This document shows, piece by piece, positions 1 through 8,931 of a stretch of 64,000 nucleotides of DNA. Position 1 is the first letter of the stretch; the number at the start of each line of letters is the position of its first letter. The stretch lies in contig NZ_CP104861.1 of the NCBI RefSeq assembly GCF_025426255.1, positions 1,240,001 through 1,304,000 on the forward strand, read 5' to 3'. The notes beneath the pieces were generated by a model. That model was given only the letters and a program-made list of their open reading frames with translations. It was not told the origin of the DNA and did no database searches. This DNA comes from Pseudomonas fragi (GTDB taxonomy: Bacteria; Pseudomonadota; Gammaproteobacteria; Pseudomonadales; Pseudomonadaceae). Position numbers and translations under genes: made by a program.

Positions 1-503
1 AAGCCTTTATGGACAACACGCCAGAGCTGAGCCTAGCGGCACAGAGCCAGCGTACTGGGCTGATTGTGCTGCGCTCGTTTGGCAAGTTTTTTGGTCTGGC
101 CGGAGTACGGCTGGGTTTTGTACTGGCCGAGCAAAAGTTACTCAAGTTACTGGCCGAGCAAGCTGGGCCCTGGGCCGTGAGTGGGCCGACGCGCATTGTC
201 GGTCAGGCCTGCCTGCTCGACACCGCCGGCCATGCTCGCCAGCGCGAACGCAGCGAGTTGGCTAGCGGGCGGCTGGAACGGTTGCTGGGCTTGCATGATT
301 TACCGCCGCAAGGGGGCTGTGCATTGTTCAAGTGGCTGATCACGCCCCATGCTGACCGTCTTTACGAATTTATGGCGCATCGCGGCATTTTGCTGCGCCT
401 GTTTACCCACAACAGCAGCGTGCGTTTTGGCCTGCCTGCTGCCGAGGCTGACTGGTTGCGCCTGGAGCTGGCATTAGCGGCGTACACCAAGGAAACCCTA
501 TGA
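1..503 (+). CDS. cobD: Threonine-phosphate decarboxylase, C-terminal part
   Basis: This is the C-terminal part of a PLP-dependent class I/II aminotransferase-fold enzyme; the frame is open to the left edge, so the start lies outside the window. The motif [15 protein letters not shown] carries the lysine that would bind PLP. The family decarboxylates L-threonine phosphate to aminopropanol phosphate, the linker between the corrin ring and the lower ligand of B12. The stop overlaps the cobQ start by 4 bases (ATGA), which places it in the cobalamin operon. Pseudomonas papers call it cobC, which is also the name of the phosphatase downstream. A histidinol-phosphate aminotransferase is excluded mainly by context. 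Confidence 0.9.
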   Translation, partial: AFMDNTPELSLAAQSQRTGLIVLRSFGKFFGLAGVRLGFVLAEQKLLKLLAEQAGPWAVSGPTRIVGQACLLDTAGHARQRERSELASGRLERLLGLHDLPPQGGCALFKWLITPHADRLYEFMAHRGILLRLFTHNSSVRFGLPAAEADWLRLELALAAYTKETL

Positions 504-1951
504 GTACGTTGATGGTGCAAGGCACCACATCTGATGCCGGTAAAAGCACGTTGGTGACGGCCCTGTGCCGTTGGCTGACTCGCCAGGGTGTGGCAGTGGT
601 GCCGTTCAAGCCGCAGAATATGGCACTCAACAGCGCGGTAACCGCCGAAGGTGGCGAGATTGGTCGCGCCCAGGCGGTACAAGCTCAGGCTGCAGGGCTG
701 GCGCCGCACACGGACATGAACCCGGTGTTGCTCAAGCCCAACAGCGATACCGGTGCCCAGGTGATTATTCATGGTCGTGCCGTTACCAGCATGAACGCGG
801 TGGCGTATCACGACTACAAGGCCATCGCCATGCAGGCGGTACTGGCCTCGCACCAGCGTTTGAGTGCGGCGTATCCGGTGGTGATGGTCGAGGGCGCGGG
901 TTCTCCGGCCGAGATTAATCTACGGGCCGGTGATATTGCCAACATGGGCTTTGCCGAAGCGGTGGACTGCCCGGTGGTGTTGATCGCTGACATCAATCGC
1001 GGTGGGGTGTTTGCGCATCTGGTTGGCACCCTGGAGCTGTTGTCCGAGTCGGAACAGGCGCGGGTCAAAGGTTTTATCATCAACCGGTTTCGCGGCGATA
1101 TCGCCTTGCTCCAGCCCGGTCTTGACTGGCTGGAACAGCGCACCGGCAAGCCGGTAATCGGTGTGTTGCCCTATGTGATGGACTTGCACCTCGAGGCCGA
1201 GGATGGCATCGATCAGCGCCAGACCGACAAGGTCGAGCAGGTGCTCAAGGTGGTGGTGCCGGTACTGCCGCGCATCAGCAATCACACGGATTTCGACCCG
1301 CTGCGCCTGCATCCGCAAGTGGACTTGCAGTTTGTGGGGCCGGGCCAGCCGATTCCGCCCGCTGATTTGATCATCCTGCCCGGTTCCAAAAGCGTACGCA
1401 GTGATCTGGCGTATTTGCGCGCCAATGGCTGGGATGCGGCCATCAGTCGTCATCTGCGTTACGGCGGAAAGCTGCTGGGGATTTGCGGCGGCCTGCAGAT
1501 GCTCGGCGAGCAGATTCATGATCCGCTGGGCCTTGAGGGCGCGCCGGGTTCCAGTGCCGGCTTGGGTTTGCTGGCGTTCAGCACCGAGCTTGCAGCCGAA
1601 AAGCAGCTGCGCAATGTACGCGGGCACCTGGTTCTCGAAAACGCCGAAGTCAGTGGCTATGAAATCCACGCGGGGGTGACCACCGGTGTTGCTCTGGAAC
1701 AGCCTGTGGTGCGGCTGGATGATGGGCGCTGTGATGGCGCACAAAGTGCGGACGGGCAAATTCTCGGCACCTACCTGCATGGCGTGTTCGAGTCGCCTGC
1801 GGCTTGCAGCGCATTGCTGCGCTGGGCCGGTTTGCAGGATGTGCAGGAAGTGGACTACCACGCCCTGCGCGAGCGGGATATCGAGCGGCTGGCGGACCTG
1901 GTGGAAAACCACCTGGATACGGCCTACCTGCGTGAGCTTTGCGAAATATAA
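500..1951 (+). CDS. cobQ: Cobyric acid synthase (glutamine-hydrolysing)
   Basis: The protein has 483 residues, the usual family length. It amidates the b, d, e and g side chains of adenosylcobyrinic a,c-diamide, with glutamine as nitrogen donor and ATP as energy source. The N-terminal part holds the dethiobiotin-synthetase-like ATP site (GTTSDAGKS, near residues 8-16). The C-terminal part is a class I glutamine amidotransferase with the nucleophile Cys329 in [12 protein letters not shown] and a catalytic His427 in [10 protein letters not shown]. The start overlaps the upstream cobD stop. After the stop comes a REP pair and then cobU, so the otherwise overlapping operon has a break here. Confidence 0.97.
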   Translation: MSTLMVQGTTSDAGKSTLVTALCRWLTRQGVAVVPFKPQNMALNSAVTAEGGEIGRAQAVQAQAAGLAPHTDMNPVLLKPNSDTGAQVIIHGRAVTSMNAVAYHDYKAIAMQAVLASHQRLSAAYPVVMVEGAGSPAEINLRAGDIANMGFAEAVDCPVVLIADINRGGVFAHLVGTLELLSESEQARVKGFIINRFRGDIALLQPGLDWLEQRTGKPVIGVLPYVMDLHLEAEDGIDQRQTDKVEQVLKVVVPVLPRISNHTDFDPLRLHPQVDLQFVGPGQPIPPADLIILPGSKSVRSDLAYLRANGWDAAISRHLRYGGKLLGICGGLQMLGEQIHDPLGLEGAPGSSAGLGLLAFSTELAAEKQLRNVRGHLVLENAEVSGYEIHAGVTTGVALEQPVVRLDDGRCDGAQSADGQILGTYLHGVFESPAACSALLRWAGLQDVQEVDYHALRERDIERLADLVENHLDTAYLRELCEI

Positions 1952-1954
1952 AGC

Positions 1955-2011
1955 TGTGGGAGCGAGCCTGCTCGCGAAAAACATTACTTCGCGAGCAGGC
2001 TCGCTCCCACA
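1955..2011. repeat. REP pair, family A (inverted)
   Basis: Two inverted copies of a Pseudomonas REP unit (GTGGGAGCGAGCCTGCTCGCG and its complement) are separated by about ten bases. The pair fills the short gap between cobQ and cobU, inside a cobalamin operon whose other junctions overlap. It can form a strong hairpin in the message. Confidence 0.9.
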
Positions 2012-2033
2012 GCAGATCCAGAGGTTTATCGAC

Positions 2034-2555
2034 ATGCTGCAACTGATTTTGGGCGGCGCCCGCTCGGGCAAAAGTCGCCTGGCTGAAAAGCTGGCGGCCG
2101 AGTCTGGCTGCGCCGTCACCTATATCGCCACCAGCCAGCCGCTGGACGGCGAGATGAGCGAGCGCGTGCGCCATCATCGCGAACGTCGTCCAGTCGAGTG
2201 GGCGCTGATTGAAGAGCCTGTCGAACTGGCCCGGGTACTGCGCGATAACGCTCGCGCCGATGCTTGCCTGTTGGTGGACTGCCTGACGCTGTGGATGACC
2301 AATCTGTTGATGCTTGAAGACCCTCAGCGGTTGATTGCCGAACGTAATGCACTGCTGGAATGCCTGGCTGATCTGCCGGGCGAAATTGTGTTTGTCAGCA
2401 ACGAAACCGGAATGGGTGTCGTGCCGCTGGGCGAATTGACTCGCCGCTATGTCGATGAAGCCGGTTGGTTGCATCAAGCCCTGGCCGAGCGCTGTCAGCG
2501 AGTAGTGCTGACGGTGGCGGGCCTGCCCCTGACGTTGAAAGGAACTGCACTATGA
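2034..2555 (+). CDS. cobU: Bifunctional adenosylcobinamide kinase / adenosylcobinamide-phosphate guanylyltransferase
   Basis: The protein has 173 residues. It phosphorylates adenosylcobinamide and then activates it with GTP to adenosylcobinamide-GDP, the acceptor for the lower ligand. The N-terminal P-loop GGARSGKS (residues 7-14) and the segment [12 protein letters not shown] are typical of CobU (CobP). The frame is open far upstream through cobQ, but ATG at 2034 is chosen because an AGAGG ribosome-binding site precedes it and the protein then starts with the family's [14 protein letters not shown]. The stop overlaps the cobT start (ATG at 2552). Confidence 0.95.
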   Translation: MLQLILGGARSGKSRLAEKLAAESGCAVTYIATSQPLDGEMSERVRHHRERRPVEWALIEEPVELARVLRDNARADACLLVDCLTLWMTNLLMLEDPQRLIAERNALLECLADLPGEIVFVSNETGMGVVPLGELTRRYVDEAGWLHQALAERCQRVVLTVAGLPLTLKGTAL

Positions 2556-3607
2556 ACACCCCGTGGTGGCTGACCCCCTGCAAGCCCGTTAACCGTGACA
2601 TGCAATTGGCTGCAGCCGCACGTCAGCAGCAATTGACCAAACCGGCGGGTTCGCTGGGCCAGCTTGAGGCATTGGCGGTGCAATTGGCCGGGCTGCAGGG
2701 GCGGCTCAAACCCCGTGTCGATCAGTTGTGGATTGCGATTTTTGCAGGTGATCACGGCATAGTCGACGAAGGCGTTTCGGCCTACCCACAAGCAGTCACC
2801 GGGCAAATGCTGCACAACTTTGTCAGCGGCGGTGCGGCGATCAGCGTGTTGGCCCGGCAGTTGGGCGCGCAGTTGGATGTGGTGGATCTGGGCACGGTCA
2901 CGCCGATGCTGGAGCTGGAGGGTGTGCGTCATTTGCAGTTGGGCGCAGGTACGGCCAATTTTGCGCTGGGCCCGGCGATGTCCGACAGCCAAGGATTAAA
3001 AGCCTTGCAGGCGGGACGTGACAGCGTATTGCGGGCGCAGGCAGTGGGCAGTGAGCTGTTTATTGGCGGCGAAATGGGCATCGGCAACACGGCGTCTGCC
3101 AGTGCCGTGGCCAGTGCGCTGCTCGATTGCCCGGCTTCGCAGTTGACCGGGCCGGGTACAGGTCTGGATGCCGCCGGTGTGAGCCATAAGGCGCGGGTGA
3201 TCGAAGGGGCGCTGGCGTTGCATGCAGGCCATCTCGATGATCCGCTGCAGACCCTGTTTCGCCTGGGTGGTTTTGAAATTGCAGCTCTGGTCGGGGCCTA
3301 TGTGGCCTGTGCCCAGGAAGGCATCGTGGCGGTGGTCGACGGTTTTATCTGCACCGTCGCGGCGATGGTCGCCGTACGTTTGAATCCTGAATGTCGAGAA
3401 TGGTTGGTTTTCAGTCATCGTGGGGCTGAGCTGGGTCATCGTCATGTACTGCAAAGCTTGCAAGCCGAGCCGTTGCTCGATTTGGGCCTGCGCCTGGGTG
3501 AGGGCAGCGGCGCGGCGTTGGCGGTGCCGTTGATGCGCCTGGCGTGTGACCTGCACGGGCAGATGGCAACATTTGCCGAAGCTGCCGTTGCAGATCGTCC
3601 GGCATGA
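2552..3607 (+). CDS. cobT: Nicotinate-nucleotide--dimethylbenzimidazole phosphoribosyltransferase
   Basis: The protein has 351 residues. It transfers ribose phosphate from nicotinate mononucleotide to 5,6-dimethylbenzimidazole, giving alpha-ribazole phosphate, the lower ligand of B12. Seen motifs are [10 protein letters not shown] near the N-terminus, [14 protein letters not shown] around residue 172, and [10 protein letters not shown] near the C-terminus, which carries the family's catalytic glutamate. The start is set at 2552 rather than the upstream in-frame start because GAAAGGAA precedes it and it gives the usual overlap with cobU. Pseudomonas papers call it cobU. The stop overlaps cobC by 4 bases. 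Confidence 0.96.
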   Translation: MNTPWWLTPCKPVNRDMQLAAAARQQQLTKPAGSLGQLEALAVQLAGLQGRLKPRVDQLWIAIFAGDHGIVDEGVSAYPQAVTGQMLHNFVSGGAAISVLARQLGAQLDVVDLGTVTPMLELEGVRHLQLGAGTANFALGPAMSDSQGLKALQAGRDSVLRAQAVGSELFIGGEMGIGNTASASAVASALLDCPASQLTGPGTGLDAAGVSHKARVIEGALALHAGHLDDPLQTLFRLGGFEIAALVGAYVACAQEGIVAVVDGFICTVAAMVAVRLNPECREWLVFSHRGAELGHRHVLQSLQAEPLLDLGLRLGEGSGAALAVPLMRLACDLHGQMATFAEAAVADRPA

Positions 3608-4182
3608 CAGTGCAACTGGATTTGCTGCGTCATGGCGAGACCGAGTTGGGCGGTGGTTTGCGCGGCAGCCTGGATGACGCCTTGACGCCGTTGGGCTGGA
3701 CGCAAATGCGTGAGGCCGTTAAAGGCCAGGGGCCGTGGGATCGGATTGTCAGTTCGCCGTTGCAGCGTTGCGCATTGTTTGCCCGGGAGTTGAGCGCACA
3801 GCTCGATTTGCCTGTGTCGTTCGACAAGAACCTGCAAGAACTGCATTTTGGTGCCTGGGAAGGGCAGAGCGCCGCGGCGTTGATGGAAGTCGATTCAGAA
3901 GCTCTAGGTCTGTTCTGGGCGGATCCCTACGCTTTTACCCCGCCCGACGGCGAGCCGGTACTTGAGTTTTCGGCGCGGGTGTTGTCTGCCGTCAGCCGTA
4001 TGCAGCAGGAATTTTCCGGTGAACGGGTACTGGTGGTGTGTCATGGCGGAGTGATGAAGCTGCTGCTGGCTCAGGCCCGCGGCTTGCCCCGCGAGCAATT
4101 GCTGCAGGTGCCGGTGATCCATGGCGCGCTGTTCGGGTTGCAGGTTGGCGCGAAGGGTCAGTTGACCGAGGTCGTCGGCTAA
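3604..4182 (+). CDS. cobC: Alpha-ribazole phosphatase (histidine phosphatase family)
   Basis: The protein has 192 residues and belongs to the histidine phosphatase superfamily. The phospho-accepting histidine lies in LRHGETE (residues 8-11) and a second conserved histidine in VVCHGGVMK. The expected reaction is removal of phosphate from alpha-ribazole 5'-phosphate (or from adenosylcobalamin phosphate). The family is broad, and the specific role is inferred from its place between cobT and cobS. It overlaps both neighbours: ATGA with cobT and TAATG with cobS. Confidence 0.9.
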   Translation: MTVQLDLLRHGETELGGGLRGSLDDALTPLGWTQMREAVKGQGPWDRIVSSPLQRCALFARELSAQLDLPVSFDKNLQELHFGAWEGQSAAALMEVDSEALGLFWADPYAFTPPDGEPVLEFSARVLSAVSRMQQEFSGERVLVVCHGGVMKLLLAQARGLPREQLLQVPVIHGALFGLQVGAKGQLTEVVG

Positions 4183-4919
4183 TGTTGCCGTTCTGGATTG
4201 CCTTGCAGTTTTTAAGCAGCTTGCCGATTCGCTTGCCGGGTATGCCGCAGCCCCAGGAACTGGGGCGTTCACTACTGTTTTATCCGCTGGTGGGGCTGCT
4301 GTTTGGTCTGCTGCTGTGGGGCCTCAATGGATTGCTGGCCGATGCGCCATTGATGCTGCATGCGGCTTTGCTGCTGACGGTTTGGGTGCTGCTCAGTGGC
4401 GGGCTGCATCTGGACGGTCTGGCCGACAGTGCAGATGCCTGGCTGGGCGGCTTTGGTGACCGCGAGCGCACGCTGACCATCATGAAAGATCCGCGCAGCG
4501 GGCCGATTGCGGTGGTGACGCTGGTGTTGGTGTTGTTACTCAAGTTCTGTGCGTTGCTGGCGTTACTTGAGCAGCGCAACGGCGCAGCTTTGCTGATCGT
4601 GCCCTTGATCGGGCGCAGTGCCTTGCTGGCGGTGTTCCTGACCACGCCATACGTGCGTGCCGGTGGTTTGGGCCAGGCGCTGGCCGACCATCTGCCACGC
4701 AAGGCGGGCTGGTGGGTATTGGGGCTGGGTGCCGTGGCCTGTGTGGTGTTGGCCGGGTCTGCCGGGCTGTGGGCATTGGCGCTGGCAGCCGTAGGGTTTG
4801 TATGGCTGCGCCGGGTGATGATGCGCCGTTTGGGCGGCACCACAGGCGATACCGCTGGGGCGTTGCTGGAGTTGCTTGAAGTGCTGGTGCTGGTGGGATT
4901 GGCGCTGATGCAGCAATGA
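4182..4919 (+). CDS. cobS: Adenosylcobinamide-GDP ribazoletransferase (cobalamin synthase)
   Basis: An integral membrane protein of 245 residues. It joins adenosylcobinamide-GDP with alpha-ribazole (phosphate) in the last assembly step of B12. The acidic motif HLDGLADSADAWLGG, followed by ERTLTIMKDPRSG, is the family signature and probably binds the metal ions. The rest is mainly hydrophobic, with several membrane segments. The ATG at 4182 overlaps the cobC stop; a longer open frame from 4038 would lie wholly within cobC and is rejected. It is the last gene of the operon. Confidence 0.96.
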   Translation: MLPFWIALQFLSSLPIRLPGMPQPQELGRSLLFYPLVGLLFGLLLWGLNGLLADAPLMLHAALLLTVWVLLSGGLHLDGLADSADAWLGGFGDRERTLTIMKDPRSGPIAVVTLVLVLLLKFCALLALLEQRNGAALLIVPLIGRSALLAVFLTTPYVRAGGLGQALADHLPRKAGWWVLGLGAVACVVLAGSAGLWALALAAVGFVWLRRVMMRRLGGTTGDTAGALLELLEVLVLVGLALMQQ

Positions 4920-4931
4920 CCTGACGCTTGC

Positions 4932-4955
4932 TTCGCGAGCAGGCTCGCTCCCACA
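4932..4955. repeat. Single REP unit, family A
   Basis: One family A REP unit (TTCGCGAGCAGGCTCGCTCCC) stands alone just behind cobS, without an inverted partner. It may be the remains of a pair. Confidence 0.8.
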
Positions 4956-4997
4956 AAGAAGTAAGTTCTGTATTAAATCTTGATTCTATTTTATTGC

Positions 4998-5009
4998 GGG
5001 TATATACAT
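4998..5009. promoter_or_regulatory. Putative operator before the marR gene
   Basis: GGGTATATACAT lies 5 bases before the marR-type start codon. Ten of its twelve bases match the perfect palindrome GGGTATATACCC in front of the next gene, the MFS exporter. Two copies of one site before a MarR gene and its neighbour suggest autoregulation and control of the exporter by this MarR protein. Confidence 0.5.
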
Positions 5010-5014
5010 ACAAA

Positions 5015-5428
5015 ATGTTACCAACCCAGTGTTTATGTACCAATCTGCGGCGTGCGGCACGTGGCGTGAGCAGGCATTACGACGGCGCTCTCGATGGCTT
5101 CGGGATCAACGTTGCCCAGTATTCTTTGCTGTGTAATCTCAAGCGTCTTGATCAACCGAGCATCTCCAGCCTGGCAGAAGCCATGGGGCTGGATCGCAGT
5201 ACGTTGGGGCGTAACGTGCGAGTGCTTGAGGGTGCAGGCCTGCTGAAGATGACTGAGGGCGCTGACCAGCGTAACCGGCTGGTATGCCTGACTGAGGCGG
5301 GCGATCAGTGCTTGAAGGCCGCCTTGCCTGCCTGGGAAGCGGCACAACAGCGCTTGATGGACCGTTTGGGTGAAACCAAGCGTGCACAACTGTTACAGCT
5401 ATTGGATGAGTTGGCAGGTACTGACTAA
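5015..5428 (+). CDS. MarR family transcriptional regulator
   Basis: A 137-residue winged helix-turn-helix protein. The recognition region ISSLAEAMGLDRSTLGRNVRVLEGAGLL and the following wing (TEGADQRNRLVCLTEAG) are typical of MarR repressors. ATG at 5015 is chosen over an upstream in-frame start at 4928, because the upstream part translates a REP unit and runs across the putative operator. It lies 52 bases before an MFS exporter in the same direction, which it probably represses. The inducer cannot be read from the sequence. Confidence 0.92.
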   Translation: MLPTQCLCTNLRRAARGVSRHYDGALDGFGINVAQYSLLCNLKRLDQPSISSLAEAMGLDRSTLGRNVRVLEGAGLLKMTEGADQRNRLVCLTEAGDQCLKAALPAWEAAQQRLMDRLGETKRAQLLQLLDELAGTD

Positions 5429-5451
5429 AAGCCAGTAGCTCGATTATAAAT

Positions 5452-5463
5452 GGGTATATACCC
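5452..5463. promoter_or_regulatory. Perfect palindromic operator candidate before the MFS gene
   Basis: GGGTATATACCC is a perfect 12-base palindrome 17 bases before the MFS start codon. It repeats, with two mismatches, the site ahead of the marR gene. This spacing fits a repressor that blocks the promoter or early transcription. Confidence 0.55.
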
Positions 5464-5480
5464 GCTCCCGGAGAACAACA

Positions 5481-6689
5481 ATGACATCGGTGTGGCGTAA
5501 CAGCGGTTGGGTCCTTCTTGGCAGCGCACTTATTTTGGCGTTGTCGTTAGGTGTAAGGCATGGATTCGGGCTGTTTCTACCGCCCATGAGTGCGCAGTTT
5601 GGCTGGGGGCGTGAGGTTTTTGCATTTGCTATCGCCTTGCAGAACTTGATCTGGGGACTGGCTCAGCCTTTCACTGGGGCACTGGCAGACCGCTTTGGTG
5701 CCGCCAAGGTAGTGATCGTCGGCGGTGTGCTGTATGCCGTGGGTCTGCTGTTTATGGGGTTGTCGGATTCACCGTTGTCGCTGTCCTTGAGCGCGGGGCT
5801 GTTGATCGGGATCGGTCTGTCCGGCACCTCGTTTTCGGTGATCCTGGGCGTGGTCGGTCGCGCATTACCTGCTGAAAAACGCAGCATGGGCATGGGGATC
5901 GCCAGCGCTGCGGGCTCATTTGGTCAATTTGCCATGCTGCCCGGCACTCTTGGTTTGATTGGCTGGCTCGGTTGGTCGACGGCGCTGCTGGTGTTGGGTG
6001 TGCTGGTGGCGCTGATTGTGCCGCTGGTCAGCATGCTCAAGGATCGTCCGTTACCCAATCTTGGCGGCGAGCAAACCCTTAAAGAGGCACTGCGTGAGGC
6101 GTGTTCGCACTCAGGCTTCTGGCTATTGGCCTTTGGCTTTTTTGTTTGCGGCTTTCAGGTGGTCTTTATCGGTATCCACCTGCCGGCTTATCTGGTGGAC
6201 CAGCACTTGCCCGCAACGGTGGGCACCACCGTGCTGGCACTGATTGGCCTGTTCAATATTTTTGGGACTTACACCGCCGGTTGGCTAGGTGGGCGCATGT
6301 CCAAGCCGCGCTTGTTGACGGCGTTGTATCTGGCGCGGGCCGTAGTGATCGTATTGTTTTTGTGGGCACCTGTGACGCAATTCAGTGCGTACCTGTTTGG
6401 CATGGTCATGGGCTTTTTGTGGCTGTCGACGGTGCCGCTGACCAATGGCACGGTGGCCACCATGTTTGGCGTGCGTAACCTGTCGATGCTGGGCGGCATC
6501 GTATTCCTCTTCCATCAGCTGGGAGCATTCCTGGGCGGCTGGCTGGGTGGCGTGGTCTATGATCAGACCGGTAGTTACGCTCTAATCTGGCAAGTGTCGA
6601 TTTTGTTGAGCCTGTTGGCGGCCGCGCTGAACTGGCCGGTGCGTGAGCGTCCGGTAGCCCGCTTGCAGGCGCAGGGGAGTATGGGGTGA
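5481..6689 (+). CDS. MFS transporter
   Basis: A 402-residue major facilitator protein with about twelve membrane segments. The loop LADRFGAAKVVIVGG after the second helix is the MFS motif A region. It looks like the monocarboxylate/drug-type MFS proteins common beside MarR genes in Pseudomonas. Its substrate is unknown. An AGA-rich ribosome-binding site (CCGGAGAA) precedes the ATG. The end overlaps a small membrane ORF that starts with GTG at 6686. Regulation by the upstream MarR protein is inferred from the shared palindrome. Confidence 0.93.
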   Translation: MTSVWRNSGWVLLGSALILALSLGVRHGFGLFLPPMSAQFGWGREVFAFAIALQNLIWGLAQPFTGALADRFGAAKVVIVGGVLYAVGLLFMGLSDSPLSLSLSAGLLIGIGLSGTSFSVILGVVGRALPAEKRSMGMGIASAAGSFGQFAMLPGTLGLIGWLGWSTALLVLGVLVALIVPLVSMLKDRPLPNLGGEQTLKEALREACSHSGFWLLAFGFFVCGFQVVFIGIHLPAYLVDQHLPATVGTTVLALIGLFNIFGTYTAGWLGGRMSKPRLLTALYLARAVVIVLFLWAPVTQFSAYLFGMVMGFLWLSTVPLTNGTVATMFGVRNLSMLGGIVFLFHQLGAFLGGWLGGVVYDQTGSYALIWQVSILLSLLAAALNWPVRERPVARLQAQGSMG

Positions 6690-6811
6690 ATTCATCAACC
6701 TTGATCTGGTTAGGTGCAGTCAGTACCGGTGCGTTGCTGCTGGCTCTGATCTGGTGGGGCTGGCATCAGGGTGGGTTAGCCTTGATGCAGTTGGGTATGG
6801 GTGCTTGCTAG
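6686..6811 (+). CDS. Small membrane protein, 41 residues
   Basis: A short reading frame starts with GTG inside the MFS stop codon (GTGA) and encodes 41 residues, starting MNSSTLIWLGAVSTG. It has one strongly hydrophobic stretch (about residues 6-26, LIWLGAVSTGALLLALIWWG) and a C-terminal cysteine. The 4-base overlap suggests translational coupling to the transporter. I recall similar short ORFs behind this MFS gene in other pseudomonads, but cannot check it here. It may be an accessory peptide of the transporter. Confidence 0.6.
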   Translation: MNSSTLIWLGAVSTGALLLALIWWGWHQGGLALMQLGMGAC

Positions 6812-6862
6812 TGCAGCAGCGGGTGAGTAAGTTCTGAGCCTGCCACTTTTTTAAGGACACCG

Positions 6863-7417
6863 ATGATGCTCAAGCGCTGGATTGCGATGCCTGTACTGCT
6901 GTTGGCCTGCGCCGGTTCGGTGTGGGCGGCAGAATGCCCGCCTTTGCTGGAGGGCTCATTGCCCAAATTGCGGGCCAAGGAATCGATCGATCTGTGCCAG
7001 CGTTTTGCTGGTAAGCCGCTGTTGATCGTCAATACGGCGAGTTTTTGCGGCTTTGCCCCGCAGTTCAAGGGGCTTGAAGCGCTTAATCAGCGCTACAAGG
7101 GGCAAGGGCTGGAGCTGATTGGTGTGCCGTCGGATGACTTCAAGCAAGAGGCCAAGGACGGCGAGGAGACGGCCAAGGTTTGTTACGTCAACTATGGCGT
7201 TACCTTCACCATGATCGATCCGCAGCATGTACGCGGGCCTGACGCGGCGCACATGTTCAAGGTGCTGGCTGAGCAGAGCAGCGCTCCGAAGTGGAACTTC
7301 TATAAATACGTGGTTGATCGCCAGGGCAATGTGATTGCCAGCTTCTCCAGTCTGACCAAGCCTGATAGTCCGGAATTGATCGAGGCTATCGACAAGGCCA
7401 TTGCTTCAAAACCTTGA
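6863..7417 (+). CDS. Glutathione peroxidase family protein, exported
   Basis: A 184-residue thioredoxin-fold peroxidase. The active-site motif is NTASFCGF, with cysteine where animal enzymes have selenocysteine, and the conserved tryptophan is in [10 protein letters not shown]. The first 20 or so residues are a signal sequence ending near SVWAA; the segment VLLLACAG is close to a lipobox, so a lipoprotein form cannot be excluded. It would reduce hydroperoxides in the periplasm or at the membrane. ATG at 6863 is directly followed by a second ATG, so the start could be one codon later. A terminator follows. Confidence 0.92.
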   Translation: MMLKRWIAMPVLLLACAGSVWAAECPPLLEGSLPKLRAKESIDLCQRFAGKPLLIVNTASFCGFAPQFKGLEALNQRYKGQGLELIGVPSDDFKQEAKDGEETAKVCYVNYGVTFTMIDPQHVRGPDAAHMFKVLAEQSSAPKWNFYKYVVDRQGNVIASFSSLTKPDSPELIEAIDKAIASKP

Positions 7418-7430
7418 GTCGCAGCCATTA

Positions 7431-7468
7431 AAAATCCCCGCCTCGGTAACGAGAGCGGGGATTTTTTT
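7431..7468 (+). terminator. Rho-independent terminator
   Basis: An AAAATCCCCGC / GCGGGGATTTT stem with an inner CTCG-GTAA-CGAG hairpin, ending in a run of T, lies just behind the peroxidase gene. Its symmetric ends could also serve the convergent porin gene. Confidence 0.9.
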
Positions 7469-7502
7469 GATTCGGTGGGCGAGGGGTTAGCCTCGCGGCG
7501 AA

Positions 7503-8786
7503 TCAGAACTTGTAGGTTGCACCTACAGCAAAACCGTTAGCGCTGTTTTCATATTTGGCGCTGTATTCGTTAAGCGCGTTCTGGTCGTGAACCTTGACCG
7601 ACTCTTCCTTCAGGTAGGAGTAAGCCGCATCAATAGTCAGGTTTTCGTTGACGGCATAACCGGCACCTAGGCTGAAGATTGTACGGTCACCGGTAGGAAT
7701 ACGTGGCGAACGGTTGGTGTTGTTGGTTGGCGACTGATCCCAGGTCAGACCGGTACGAACTACCCACTGCTTGTTCAACTGGTAGGAAGTACCAATGGCG
7801 TATGCCCAGGTATCATGCCAGTTCTGTTCTTCCTTAATGGAGCCGAACAGTTGCGAACCGACTGCACCCGAAGCACCGGGGCTAACACCGTCGTTGTTAA
7901 TGGTGATGTCTTTCAGGCGACTCCAGCGGGTCCAGGTGGAGCCAGCATAGAGTTTCCAGGCATCGGACAGGTCTTGAGTGACGGACAGGTCGTAGGACTC
8001 GGGAGTATCGATAGATAGCGACGCGTCATAACGATTGCTTTTCATCAATGCCGCAGGGGTATTGGCCCCAGCCGTCACATTGGTATGGCCTTCAAGCTTG
8101 TAGCTGACCTTGGAGTGATAGGTAAGACCAATGCGGGTGGTGTCTGTTGCTTGCACCAGAACGCCGATGTTGAAGCCCAGGGCAGTATCGGTGCCTTTGA
8201 CTTTTACATTGGTGTCGCCGAACGCGGGGTTAAGCACGGTCAGGTCGGACTCCAGCGTACCGCTGATACGGTTGATGGTCGGACCGAAGCCCACCGATAC
8301 CCTGTCGTTGAATGCATAGCTGACGGTAGGTTGCAGGGTGACAACCTTTACTTCGCTTTTCTTGCCGAAGGCACGACCCTGGAAGCCGCCTTCATAGTCG
8401 GTAACCAGGCCGAAAGGTGCGTAAACACCAAAGCCTACAGCCCACTGGTCATTCAACTTGTTGGTATAGAAGCCCATAGGAACGCCGGTGAACGGCACCA
8501 TGTCACCTTTATTGGTGCCAGGGTATTTGCCTTGGCCATCCTTGATATCGGTCGAAGCGTCGATGACGGCGATACCGCCAGTCACTTGTTGGCCGCTCAG
8601 GCGGGACATACCGGCAGGGTTACCAAAAACGGTGCTGGCATCATCGGCAGAAGATGAGCGACCTGCGAAACCGGTCCCCATACCGCTTACGCTTTGTTCG
8701 TTAAGTGCGAAGCCGCTGGCGAAAATCTGGCTGGAAGCCAAAGTGACAGCGAGGCCAAGTGTGGTCTTGAGCATTACTTTTTTCAT
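7503..8786 (-). CDS. Outer membrane transport protein, OmpP1/FadL/TodX family
   Basis: The protein has 427 residues: a signal peptide (MKKVMLKTTLGLAVTLASS..., cleaved near IFA-SGFALNEQS) and a FadL-type beta-barrel. The family's N-terminal hatch region shows GMGTGFAGR and FGNPAGMSRL, and the C-terminus ends in the aromatic residue (VGATYKF) that outer membrane proteins use for insertion. The family takes up long-chain fatty acids and other hydrophobic compounds. Its exact substrate is unknown. It converges with the peroxidase gene. Confidence 0.95.
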   Translation of the reverse strand: MKKVMLKTTLGLAVTLASSQIFASGFALNEQSVSGMGTGFAGRSSSADDASTVFGNPAGMSRLSGQQVTGGIAVIDASTDIKDGQGKYPGTNKGDMVPFTGVPMGFYTNKLNDQWAVGFGVYAPFGLVTDYEGGFQGRAFGKKSEVKVVTLQPTVSYAFNDRVSVGFGPTINRISGTLESDLTVLNPAFGDTNVKVKGTDTALGFNIGVLVQATDTTRIGLTYHSKVSYKLEGHTNVTAGANTPAALMKSNRYDASLSIDTPESYDLSVTQDLSDAWKLYAGSTWTRWSRLKDITINNDGVSPGASGAVGSQLFGSIKEEQNWHDTWAYAIGTSYQLNKQWVVRTGLTWDQSPTNNTNRSPRIPTGDRTIFSLGAGYAVNENLTIDAAYSYLKEESVKVHDQNALNEYSAKYENSANGFAVGATYKF

Positions 8787-8931
8787 TATTAGAACTCCTT
8801 ATGATCACCGGAGGAAAACTACCAACATTTTTGTAGAAGCGCTATAGGCTAAATCGCAGACGATAGCGATGTTTTGTAGGACAATCCGACCGGTTTGAGG
8901 TTATTTGCAGAATTTCAGGATTATAGAAATC

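Noticed and set aside
920..2119. A 399-residue open frame on the minus strand
   Set aside because: Antisense to cobQ and running through a REP pair; it has no motif.
4038..4181. N-terminal extension of cobS
   Set aside because: It lies entirely in the cobC gene in another frame; the family start is MLPFWIALQ at 4182.
4280..4954. Minus-strand frame rich in Ser, Pro and Thr
   Set aside because: Low-complexity translation of the complement of cobS.
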